11,105 nt of DNA from CAYORM01 sp964406375 (GTDB lineage: Bacteria > Pseudomonadota > Alphaproteobacteria > DSM-16000 > Inquilinaceae), in the NCBI GenBank assembly GCA_964406375.1, contig CAYORM010000091.1:1-11105 (forward strand), read 5' to 3'. Both the position numbers and the translations under genes were made by a program. The notes under the pieces are model-generated. The model searched no databases. It saw nothing but the letters and a program-made list of their open reading frames with translations, and had not been told where the DNA came from. Position 1 is the stretch's first letter; each line of letters starts with the position of its first letter. Of this stretch, positions 1 through 5,554 are shown one piece after another.

Positions 1-1
1 G

Positions 2-565
2 GGCATCCACGACCGCTTCGTCGAGGCGATGGTCGAGCGGATGAAGACGCTGAAGGTCGATGACGCACTCAAGCAGGGCACGGATATCGGCCCGGTCGTC
101 GACCAGAGCCAGCTCGATCAGGATCTCTCCTATATCGACATCGGCACCAAGGAGGGGGCGAAGCTGATCGGCGGCGAGCGGCTGAACCGCGAGACCGAGG
201 GCTTCTACCTGGCGCCGGCCCTGTTCACCGAGACGGACAATTCCATGCGGATCAACCGCGAGGAGATCTTCGGCCCGGTGGCGAGCGTGATCCGGGTGAA
301 GGATTACGAGCAGGCGCTCGCGGTGGCCAACGACACCGCCTTCGGCCTCGTCGCCGGCATCTGCACCGGCAGCCTGAAGCATGCGAACCACTTCAAGTGC
401 CACGCCCAGGCCGGCATGGTGATGGTCAACCTGCCGACCGCCGGTGTCGACTATCACGTGCCGTTCGGCGGCCGGAAGGGCTCGAGCTACGGCCCGCGCG
501 AGCAGGGTCGCTACGCGATCGAGTTCTACACCCAGGTCAAGACGGCCTATACGCTGCCCGTCTGA
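2..565 (+). CDS. Aldehyde dehydrogenase, C-terminal part (alpha-ketoglutarate semialdehyde dehydrogenase-like)
   Basis: The 5' end is cut by the window edge; the frame is open from base 2 and 187 residues remain before TGA at 563-565. Aldehyde dehydrogenases oxidise an aldehyde to the acid with NAD(P)+. The remnant carries the cofactor-contacting EIFGPV motif (about residue 88 of the fragment), then ANDTAFGLVAGI, and near the end NLPTAGVDYHVPFGGRKGSS followed by YGPREQGR. The catalytic cysteine and general-base glutamate normally lie just upstream, so they fall outside the window and cannot be checked. The NLPTAGVDYHVPFGG stretch is what I associate with alpha-ketoglutarate semialdehyde dehydrogenases, which finish non-phosphorylative pentose and sugar-acid breakdown in many proteobacteria. 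That subtype is recalled by pattern, not tested, and another aldehyde substrate is possible. A strong terminator follows 19 bases after the stop, so this is probably the last gene of its transcript. Confidence 0.93.
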   Translation, partial: GIHDRFVEAMVERMKTLKVDDALKQGTDIGPVVDQSQLDQDLSYIDIGTKEGAKLIGGERLNRETEGFYLAPALFTETDNSMRINREEIFGPVASVIRVKDYEQALAVANDTAFGLVAGICTGSLKHANHFKCHAQAGMVMVNLPTAGVDYHVPFGGRKGSSYGPREQGRYAIEFYTQVKTAYTLPV

Positions 566-584
566 CGATCGGTCTCCTGGTAGC

Positions 585-621
585 AAGGGCCGCGCGGCAA
601 TCGCTCGCGCGGCCCTTTTTT
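585..621 (+). terminator. Intrinsic terminator after the aldehyde dehydrogenase gene
   Basis: A perfect 12-bp stem (AAGGGCCGCGCG at 585-596 pairing with 606-617) encloses a 9-base loop and runs into a T-tract (616-621, then GTTT). This is a canonical Rho-independent terminator for plus-strand transcription. Read on the minus strand the hairpin is not followed by a T-run, so it should not efficiently stop transcripts arriving from the converging glutamate dehydrogenase gene, whose stop codon is 41 bases away. Confidence 0.9.
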
Positions 622-661
622 GTTTCGCTGTTCCGCCCGGGAAGTGCCGGCGGCCGGCGTT

Positions 662-1927
662 TCAGCTCGTGAAGAAGCTCTGGGTGCCGTGCGCCTCGAT
701 CGCTTCCGCGAGGCGGCGGAGCGCATGGACATAGGCGGCGGTGCGCATCGTGATGCCCTTCTCGCGCGAGATGGACCAGATGGCGCGGCCCTCGGTCTCC
801 ATGATGGTCCTCAGCCGGTCATGGATCTCGTCGAGCGTCCAGTAATAGCCCTGCCGGTTCTGAACCCATTCGAAGTAGGAGACGGTCACCCCGCCGGCAT
901 TCGCCAGGATGTCCGGCAGCACCACCACCCCGTTCTTCGCCAGGATCTCGTCCGCCTCGGGCGTCACCGGCCCGTTCGCCAGTTCGAGCACGAGCTTGGC
1001 CTTCACCGCCGCGGCATTCTTCGTATGGATCATGCTCTCCAGCGCGGCCGGGACGAGGAGATCGCACTCGACGGCGGCAAGGTCGGCGGCCGGGAAGAGC
1101 TCGTGCCCGCCCTTGCCGGCGGTGGCGACGACCGACTGGCCATTGGCCTTGGCCTCGGTCAGCAGATCGACATGCAGGCCGACCTCAGATCGCACCGCGC
1201 CCTCGGAATCCGACACCGCGATGATCTTGTGGCCGTCGGCGGCCAGCAGGCGGGCGATATGCTGGCCGGCATTGCCGAAGCCCTGGACGGCGACCCGCAT
1301 CGGCCCGTTCAGGCCGAGATCCTCGGCGAGGTGGCGGACGAGGTAGTAGCCGCCGCGGGCCGTGGCGTCACTGCGTCCGAGCGAGCCGCCGAGGGCGATC
1401 GGCTTGCCGGTGATCACGGCCGGCTCCGCCTGACCGACGATCTGGGCGTATTCGTCGGCCATCCAGCCCATGATCATCGAGTTGGTGTAGACATCCGGCG
1501 CGGGGATGTCGCGGTCGGGCCCGATGATGCGCGCGAAGGCCTGGATATAGGCCCGCGAGAGGCGCTCCATCTCAGCCTTCGACAGCTTCCGCGGATCGAC
1601 CTGCACGGCGCCCTTGCCGCCGCCATAGGGCAGGTTCATGACCGCGCATTTGAAGGTCATCCAAAAGGCCAGCGTCTCGACCTCATCCGCGGTGGAGTCG
1701 GGATGGAAGCGGATGCCGCCCTTGGTCGGCCCGCGCGTATCGTCATACCGACAGCGCCAAGCCAGGAACGATTTTCGCGAGCCGTCATCCATGCGGATCA
1801 TCAGCCGCACCTTGGTGGTCTCGCGCGGAAATTTCAGCTTCTCGATGACGTCGGGATCAATGTCGAGATGGGCGGCCGCTTCATCCAGGCGGACGAGTGC
1901 ATCCTCGAGCAGGCTGGCCTCTGACAT
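662..1927 (-). CDS. gdhA: Glutamate dehydrogenase (Glu/Leu/Phe/Val dehydrogenase family)
   Basis: Catalyses reversible oxidative deamination of glutamate to 2-oxoglutarate and ammonium, linking nitrogen and carbon metabolism in the cytoplasm. The 421-residue length is normal for the hexameric bacterial enzyme. Numbering from the chosen start, the substrate-binding TKGGIRFH lies at about 68-75, the catalytic-lysine segment LPYGGGKGAVQVDP at about 99-112, and DIPAPDVYT at about 140-148. The Rossmann motif GFGNAG is at about 216-221, and ANGPVTPEAD and ANAGGVTVSYFEW are near 317 and 342. The usual catalytic segment reads GGAKGG, so GGGKGA is a mild variant. Two adjacent ATGs are possible (1930 and 1927). 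AAGGAG at 1933-1938 sits 2 bases from the first but 5 from the second, which favours 1927. The gene stands alone, with a long gap upstream and a converging gene downstream. NAD versus NADP use cannot be read safely, and the sister leucine or phenylalanine dehydrogenases are less likely. Confidence 0.93.
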   Translation of the reverse strand: MSEASLLEDALVRLDEAAAHLDIDPDVIEKLKFPRETTKVRLMIRMDDGSRKSFLAWRCRYDDTRGPTKGGIRFHPDSTADEVETLAFWMTFKCAVMNLPYGGGKGAVQVDPRKLSKAEMERLSRAYIQAFARIIGPDRDIPAPDVYTNSMIMGWMADEYAQIVGQAEPAVITGKPIALGGSLGRSDATARGGYYLVRHLAEDLGLNGPMRVAVQGFGNAGQHIARLLAADGHKIIAVSDSEGAVRSEVGLHVDLLTEAKANGQSVVATAGKGGHELFPAADLAAVECDLLVPAALESMIHTKNAAAVKAKLVLELANGPVTPEADEILAKNGVVVLPDILANAGGVTVSYFEWVQNRQGYYWTLDEIHDRLRTIMETEGRAIWSISREKGITMRTAAYVHALRRLAEAIEAHGTQSFFTS

Positions 1928-1932
1928 CATGT

Positions 1933-1938
1933 CTCCTT
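1933..1938 (-). promoter_or_regulatory. Ribosome binding site of gdhA
   Basis: On the minus strand AAGGAG is followed by ACATGATG. It is the best Shine-Dalgarno sequence seen in the window. Its 5-base spacing to the second ATG (1927), against 2 bases to the first (1930), decides the start codon in favour of 1927. Confidence 0.75.
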
Positions 1939-1966
1939 CAATTCATAACCGTCCGCCGGCGCGATG

Positions 1967-1983
1967 GCCGGCTTATGCAAGTC
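1967..1983 (-). repeat. Copy 1 of a shared 17-base motif, upstream of gdhA
   Basis: On the minus strand this reads GACTTGCAT, two variable bases, GCCGGC. The same pattern recurs at 10425-10441 upstream of rdgB, with 15 of 17 positions identical. Both copies lie just upstream of minus-strand genes and in the same orientation. At rdgB the TTGCAT part fits a -35 element. Here no matching -10 is evident at the usual spacing, so the copy could be a promoter element, a regulator site or coincidence. Confidence 0.45.
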
Positions 1984-2318
1984 GTTCAAGGGCTGGACGA
2001 AGAGAAGATCGGCGCGCGAGGCGCGTCGATGCCGTCCGGGCGGATGCCGCGCCGGCGCCGGAAGCGGTGTCGGGGTCGAAGCGCGCCGATCGCGTGATCG
2101 CCGCGCGGGCTGCCTCGGCCGCGCTCAGCCTATGAGGGCGGCCGGGCGCGGGATGTTGGCGGGGAGATCGACGCGTCCGGCCAAGCGGCCGCCATGCAAC
2201 GGCACAGAACCACCGGCGACCGGCACAGACCGGCCATGACCGCCGAAATCGACGGGGTATGCAGACCGATCGGAAGGGGGCGTGTCATGCAGGCCGGCGC
2301 TCTTCGCCAGCCGGCATC
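1984..2318. other. Intergenic stretch without a recognised gene
   Basis: This is the larger part of the gap between gdhA and mrpG. Short open frames exist on both strands, but their translations are rich in Arg, Ala, Ser and Pro, resemble no family I know, lack ribosome binding sites and overlap one another. The only structure I can point to is a 9-base direct repeat, CGGCACAGA at 2200-2208 and 2221-2229, spaced 21 bases start to start (two helical turns), plus several GCCGGC palindromes that are common in such GC-rich DNA. A promoter for gdhA should lie here or in the adjacent motif, but I cannot place it. Confidence 0.6.
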
Positions 2319-2344
2319 CCGGAAACAGAAACCGCACCGTGCGG
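2319..2344 (-). terminator. Possible weak intrinsic terminator of the mrp operon
   Basis: On the minus strand CCGCA-CGG-TGCGG (2344 to 2332; the DNA is a 13-base palindrome with one central base) is followed by the T-rich TTTCTGTTTCC. It lies 125 bases beyond the mrpG stop codon. The stem is only 5 bp with a 3-base loop and the T-run is interrupted, so this is a candidate, weaker than the terminator at 585-621. Confidence 0.35.
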
Positions 2345-2357
2345 GAAACCCCCTTTC

Positions 2358-2421
2358 GATCTCATCGGGCGGGCCATCGCCCCGGCAAGGGGTCAGCAAA
2401 ACCGACCCCGGCGATGAGATC
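2358..2421 (-). repeat. Inverted repeat able to fold as a three-way junction, 3' of the mrp operon
   Basis: Perfect 10-base arms, GATCTCATCG at 2358-2367 and its complement at 2412-2421, enclose two further stems. These are GGGCG/CGCCC (2367-2371 with 2378-2382, loop of 6) and GGGGTC/GACCCC (2389-2394 with 2404-2409, loop of 9); the shared base 2367 can belong to either the outer or the first inner stem. In RNA from either strand this gives a closed outer stem with two hairpin branches. Transcription from the mrp operon would pass through it on the minus strand. It matches no riboswitch class I recognise and carries no T-run, so its role is unknown. Confidence 0.45.
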
Positions 2422-2426
2422 AAGCC

Positions 2427-2443
2427 AATTCCGGGGACAGCAT
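2427..2443. repeat. REP-like sequence fragment
   Basis: AATTCCGGGGACAGCAT resembles a sequence I remember flanking genes for IS200/REP-associated tyrosine transposases in many proteobacteria. No transposase gene is present in the window and only one copy is seen, so if the match is real it is a solitary remnant. The identification comes from memory of the pattern only. Confidence 0.3.
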
Positions 2444-2478
2444 GTCGCTGCTGCGGTCCGTGCCGCGGTCAGCTGTCC
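2435..2478 (-). other. Stem-loop spanning the mrpG stop codon
   Basis: GGACAGC at 2435-2441 is complementary to GCTGTCC at 2472-2478, and an inner stem CTGCGG/CCGCGG (2451-2456 with 2463-2468, including one G-T pair) lies between them. The mrpG stop (2471-2469) sits between the outer and inner stems. On the minus strand the hairpin is followed by CCCCGG rather than T-residues, so it looks more like an mRNA 3'-end stabilising structure or a REP-type hairpin than an intrinsic terminator. Confidence 0.35.
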
Positions 2479-2837
2479 GTGTCGTCCTCGTCACTCTTTT
2501 TCGTCGCGAGCGGATCGCCGTGTTCCAGCCGGTCCCGGTACAGGGTGGCGGACACCAGCAGCAGCAGGGTGACCGGAGTGGTGATCGTGACGAAGAGGCC
2601 GATCAGGATCTCGTGGACGACCGGCCGAGTCTGGCTCGCCGAGAAATAGATCATCGACGCCAGCAGGATGCTCGCCATGCCAAGCGTCGCGCCGAGCGTC
2701 GGCGCGTGCACGCGCTCGTAAAAGCTCTTCAGCCGCAGCAGGCCGATATTACCGATGAGGGTGAGGCCCGACCCGAGCAGAACGAGGAAGGCGGCGAGCA
2801 GCGCCGCCCAGCCGGGGAGATCGTGCAGCGTCGTCAT
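2469..2837 (-). CDS. mrpG: Mrp cation/proton antiporter subunit MrpG
   Basis: Small inner-membrane subunit (122 residues) of the Mrp (Mnh/Pha/Sha) multisubunit Na+/H+ or K+/H+ antiporter. Three hydrophobic segments are visible at about 10-30, 45-65 and 76-95. The family-defining stretch GLLRLKSFYERVHAPTLGAT spans about 32-51, and PVTLLLL lies near 88. The last dozen residues are polar and acidic (KKSDEDDTDS), presumably a soluble tail. Its ATG overlaps the mrpF stop by 4 bases (ATGA at 2837-2834), so translation is probably coupled. It is the last gene of the operon, and the following 150 bases hold several inverted repeats. MrpG is needed for assembly and activity of the complex in studied bacteria, but has no known transport path of its own. 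Confidence 0.93.
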   Translation of the reverse strand: MTTLHDLPGWAALLAAFLVLLGSGLTLIGNIGLLRLKSFYERVHAPTLGATLGMASILLASMIYFSASQTRPVVHEILIGLFVTITTPVTLLLLVSATLYRDRLEHGDPLATKKSDEDDTDS

Positions 2838-3115
2838 TCGATGACCTCGCCGCGCATCAGGAACCGCGCCAGCGCCACGGTCGCGACGAAACCCAGAAGG
2901 CCGATCGCCAGCGCAGCCTCGAAATACAGTGTCGTCCCCGAGCCGATGCCGAAGACCAGCAGCAGCAGCATCGCATTGACGTAGAGCGCATCCATGGCGA
3001 GCACCCGGTCCTGCGCCCGCGGGCCGCGCATGATCCGGAAGGCCGCCACCGCCATGGCAAGGGCCAGCATGATCTGGCCGGCGATGAGGGAGAGCGCGAG
3101 GATCGTGCCGGTCAT
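2834..3115 (-). CDS. mrpF: Mrp cation/proton antiporter subunit MrpF
   Basis: A 93-residue inner-membrane subunit of the Mrp antiporter, the normal size for MrpF. Three membrane segments are visible at about 4-25, 36-56 and 61-84. Between the first two is the family signature RGPRAQDRVLAMDALYVNAM (about 30-49), whose aspartates are conserved in MrpF proteins and are thought to matter for cation handling. The start ATG overlaps the mrpE stop by 4 bases and its own stop overlaps the mrpG start by 4 bases, which places it firmly inside the operon and suggests equimolar, coupled synthesis. Confidence 0.93.
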   Translation of the reverse strand: MTGTILALSLIAGQIMLALAMAVAAFRIMRGPRAQDRVLAMDALYVNAMLLLLVFGIGSGTTLYFEAALAIGLLGFVATVALARFLMRGEVIE

Positions 3116-3597
3116 TCGAATATCTCCATCAGCAGCTCCTCATATCGCTGCCCGATGATCTCCCCCCAATCATCATCGTCATAGAGATCAAGCACATGGA
3201 TAACGAGGGTGCCGCTTTCTGCATCGTGATCGACCCAGCTCGTTCCGGGCGTCGCGGTGATGATGCAGGCGAGGGTGGCGAGGCCGTAAGGTGAGCGAAG
3301 GCGCAGCGGGATATGGACGAAGCCGGGGGTGCGTGTGGGATCGTCCCGCAGGATCACCCTGACCACGTTGATGTTGGACCGCACGACATCGACGATCAGC
3401 CGCCCGGCCAGGCGTACGGCCGCGCGGGGCCGCCGCAGCGACGGGGTGGGGAGGTCGAGCTGGCGGTAGAGCAGCGGGCCGAGGATCCCGAAGACGGCAC
3501 CCAGCAGGATATGCCCGGGCGAGAGGCTCTGGTTGAGCAGCAGCCAGATCGCCAGGAGCGCGAGCGAGACGACGGGGATCGGCAGCCAGCGCGTCAC
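3112..3597 (-). CDS. mrpE: Mrp cation/proton antiporter subunit MrpE
   Basis: A 161-residue subunit, the usual size for MrpE. Two closely spaced membrane segments (about 6-21 and 28-44) are followed by an amphipathic region and a soluble C-terminal domain with the family motifs DPTRTPGF (about 85-92) and ITATPGTSWVDHD (about 113-125). The end is very acidic (LYDDDDWGEIIGQRYEELLMEIFE). The start I choose is GTG at 3597-3595, because it makes the typical MrpE N-terminus (TRWLPIPVVSLALLAIW), overlaps the mrpD stop by 4 bases (GTGA) and has GGAG 7 bases upstream. The frame stays open further upstream to an ATG at 3723, but that adds 42 charged residues read from inside mrpD and is not credible. 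Confidence 0.92.
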   Translation of the reverse strand: MTRWLPIPVVSLALLAIWLLLNQSLSPGHILLGAVFGILGPLLYRQLDLPTPSLRRPRAAVRLAGRLIVDVVRSNINVVRVILRDDPTRTPGFVHIPLRLRSPYGLATLACIITATPGTSWVDHDAESGTLVIHVLDLYDDDDWGEIIGQRYEELLMEIFE

Positions 3598-5213
3598 TCC
3601 GCCCCTCCACCGGCAGGTTGCGGGGTCGGCAACTGCGCGCGCACGGCCTGATAGTGCAGGCTGTCGGCCGTCGCCTCGAGGAAGGTCATGGTCGATCCGG
3701 CCTGGATCGTCATCGCGATGCAAAGGCCCAGAAGGGCGAGGACGGGCGCCACCTCGATCAGCCGGACATGGGGAACCTGCCGGTCGATCGAGGCCCAGAA
3801 CGACCGGATGCCGGCCCGGATGACGGTGACCACGGTGACAAAGCCGGAGACCAGCAGGGTGGCCGCGAGCAGCCAGGATTCCGCCGGCGGCGCGATTCCG
3901 TCCGACATGCCGCCCGCGCCGAAGGCGACCGAGAGGATGGCGAATTTGGCGATGAAGCCGGAGAGCGGCGGCAGGCCGGCGAGCAGCAGGCCGCAGGCGA
4001 TGAAGGCGATACCGAGCACCGCCAGAACTGCCGGAACCGCGACGCCGGACGCGCTTTCCTCTCCGGGCTCCTCCTCATCCTCGAGACCATAGGCTTCGAG
4101 CGTGACGGCGAGGATGTCGTCGGCCGGTGCGCGCCCCCGCTCGATGAGCTCGATCAGCAGGAAGAAGGCACCGAGGGCGAGCGTCGAGCTGACGAGGTAG
4201 AACAGAGCCGGTCCGACGATGTCCGGATCGTTCATGCCGATCGCGGCGAGCAGGGTCCCCGAGGAGAGCAGCACGCCGTAGCCGGCGAGGCGGTGGAGGT
4301 CCTGCGAGGCGAGCATCCCCAGCGCCGCAAATGCTACCGTGGCGACCCCGCCGGCCAGCAGCCAGCCCTCCCCGAACATGACGGGGCCATGGGTCTCCGG
4401 TCCGGTCAGGATGGAGCCGATCCGCAGCACCGCATAGATGCCGACCTTGGTCATGATGGCGAAGGCCGCGCCGACCGGCGCGGCGGCGGCGGCGTAGGTG
4501 CCCGGCAGCCAGAAACCCAGCGGCCACATGGCCGCCTTCACCAGGAAGGCGACGCCGAGGATGCTCGCGCCGATCTCGAGCAGCGCCCGCTCGCGCGAGG
4601 GCAGTTCGGGGATCCGCTGCACCAGATCCATCATGTTGAGCGTGCCGGCACTGCCATAGATCAGGCTGACCCCGATCAGGAAGACCAGCGACGCCGCGAG
4701 GTTGATGGCGACGTAATGCAGCCCCGCCCGGACGCGTGCATGGCCCGAGCCGTGCAGGGCCAGCCCGTAGGAGGCGGCGAGGAGGACCTCGAAGAAGACG
4801 AAGAGGTTGAAGAGGTCGCCGGTGAGGAAGGCCCCGTTCAGCCCCATCAGCAGGAACTGGAACAGGGGATGAAAATGGACGCTGGCACGGTGCCAGCGGG
4901 CCAGCGAGAAGACGAGCGCCGCGCAGCCCAGCACCGCCGTCAGCAGCAGCATCACGCTGGCGAGGCGATCGGCGACGAGCACGATGCCGAACCGGACCGG
5001 CCAGTCGCCGAGCCGATAGATCCGGACGGCGCTGGCGGCGCCCGAATCCGCCGTCACAGCGAGGCTCGCCGCGATGACGAGCAGCAGCGCGGTCGAGACG
5101 AGGTTGATCGTGACGAGCAGCGCTCGGCTGCGGCTGTCGAGCAGCAGCATCAGCCCGCCGGCCAGGAGCGGCAGGATGATGGGGGCGATGATGAGATGGT
5201 CGCTCCAGCTCAT
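3594..5213 (-). CDS. mrpD: Mrp cation/proton antiporter subunit MrpD
   Basis: Large inner-membrane subunit (539 residues, around 14 hydrophobic segments) of the antiporter-like family shared with NuoL/M/N of respiratory complex I. It is thought to form an ion channel half. The key charged residues are present: Glu142 in LFVFFEVLLAASY, Lys226 in AFLVKAAMWPLGFWLP and Lys256 in FAIMTKVGIYAVLR, matching the Glu and Lys residues essential in Bacillus MrpD. LSGFIAKFAI is near 417-426. It is noticeably longer than the roughly 490-residue Bacillus protein. Part of the difference is a polar, acidic loop at about 360-390 (LEDEEEPGEES) and a Pro/Gly-rich tail. The ATG overlaps the mrpC stop by 4 bases and the stop overlaps the mrpE GTG by 4. 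The operon context rules out a respiratory complex I subunit. Confidence 0.95.
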   Translation of the reverse strand: MSWSDHLIIAPIILPLLAGGLMLLLDSRSRALLVTINLVSTALLLVIAASLAVTADSGAASAVRIYRLGDWPVRFGIVLVADRLASVMLLLTAVLGCAALVFSLARWHRASVHFHPLFQFLLMGLNGAFLTGDLFNLFVFFEVLLAASYGLALHGSGHARVRAGLHYVAINLAASLVFLIGVSLIYGSAGTLNMMDLVQRIPELPSRERALLEIGASILGVAFLVKAAMWPLGFWLPGTYAAAAAPVGAAFAIMTKVGIYAVLRIGSILTGPETHGPVMFGEGWLLAGGVATVAFAALGMLASQDLHRLAGYGVLLSSGTLLAAIGMNDPDIVGPALFYLVSSTLALGAFFLLIELIERGRAPADDILAVTLEAYGLEDEEEPGEESASGVAVPAVLAVLGIAFIACGLLLAGLPPLSGFIAKFAILSVAFGAGGMSDGIAPPAESWLLAATLLVSGFVTVVTVIRAGIRSFWASIDRQVPHVRLIEVAPVLALLGLCIAMTIQAGSTMTFLEATADSLHYQAVRAQLPTPQPAGGGAE

Positions 5214-5554
5214 GATCCGCCCTCGCGTCCGTCGACATGGTCGCTTCCGGTGAGGCCGCGGGAGGCCAGCAGCAGCACGAGGAACAGCGCCGTCATGGCG
5301 AAACTGATGACGATCGCCGTCAGCACCAGCGCCTGGGGCAGCGGGTCGGCATAGCCGGTGATGTCGGTCACGGCATCGGGATCGAGGACCGGCGGGTCGC
5401 CGACGCGCAGCCGCCCCATCGCGAAGATGAACAGGTTGACGGCGTAGGACAGCAGCGACAGGCCGATGATCACCTGGAAGGTGCGCGGCCGCAGCAGCAG
5501 CCAGATGCCGGATCCGGCGAGGATGCCGATGGCCAGCGAGACGATGATCTCCAT
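5210..5554 (-). CDS. mrpC: Mrp cation/proton antiporter subunit MrpC
   Basis: A 114-residue subunit homologous to NuoK, the normal size for MrpC. Three membrane segments are visible at about 4-22, 27-47 and 73-96. The family signature DPLPQALVLTAIVISFAMTA is at about 70-89, and a Pro/Asp-rich loop (VGDPPVLDPDAVTDITGYAD) separates the second and third helices. The C-terminus is short and charged. Its ATG shares one base with the mrpA' stop (TGATG) and its stop overlaps the mrpD start by 4 bases, so it is translated as part of the same mRNA. Length, signature and operon position together leave little doubt. Confidence 0.94.
   Translation of the reverse strand: MEIIVSLAIGILAGSGIWLLLRPRTFQVIIGLSLLSYAVNLFIFAMGRLRVGDPPVLDPDAVTDITGYADPLPQALVLTAIVISFAMTALFLVLLLASRGLTGSDHVDGREGGS

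Noticed and set aside
585..617. Bidirectional terminator serving gdhA as well
   Set aside because: On the minus strand the hairpin is followed by GCTACC, not a T-run, so only the plus-strand direction is supported.
620..1924. A 434-codon plus-strand open frame opposite gdhA
   Set aside because: It is the antisense of glutamate dehydrogenase, begins inside the terminator T-run and resembles no family.
2125..2423. Minus-strand open frames of 70 and 97 codons in the same gap
   Set aside because: Two overlapping frames read the same DNA, neither has a Shine-Dalgarno or family resemblance, and both run across the inverted-repeat structures.
2194..2649. Plus-strand open frame of 151 codons in the gdhA-mrpG gap
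   Set aside because: It runs far into mrpG on the opposite strand, has no ribosome binding site, and its translation is Arg/Ser/Pro-rich with no recognisable motif.
3598..3723. N-terminal extension of mrpE to the ATG at 3723
   Set aside because: It lies wholly within mrpD, adds 42 charged residues absent from MrpE proteins, and the GTG at 3597 has the expected GTGA overlap and a GGAG upstream.
3618..5354. A 578-codon plus-strand open frame opposite mrpD and mrpC
   Set aside because: Same shadow effect. It is hydrophilic, low in complexity, and crosses the boundary between two real genes.
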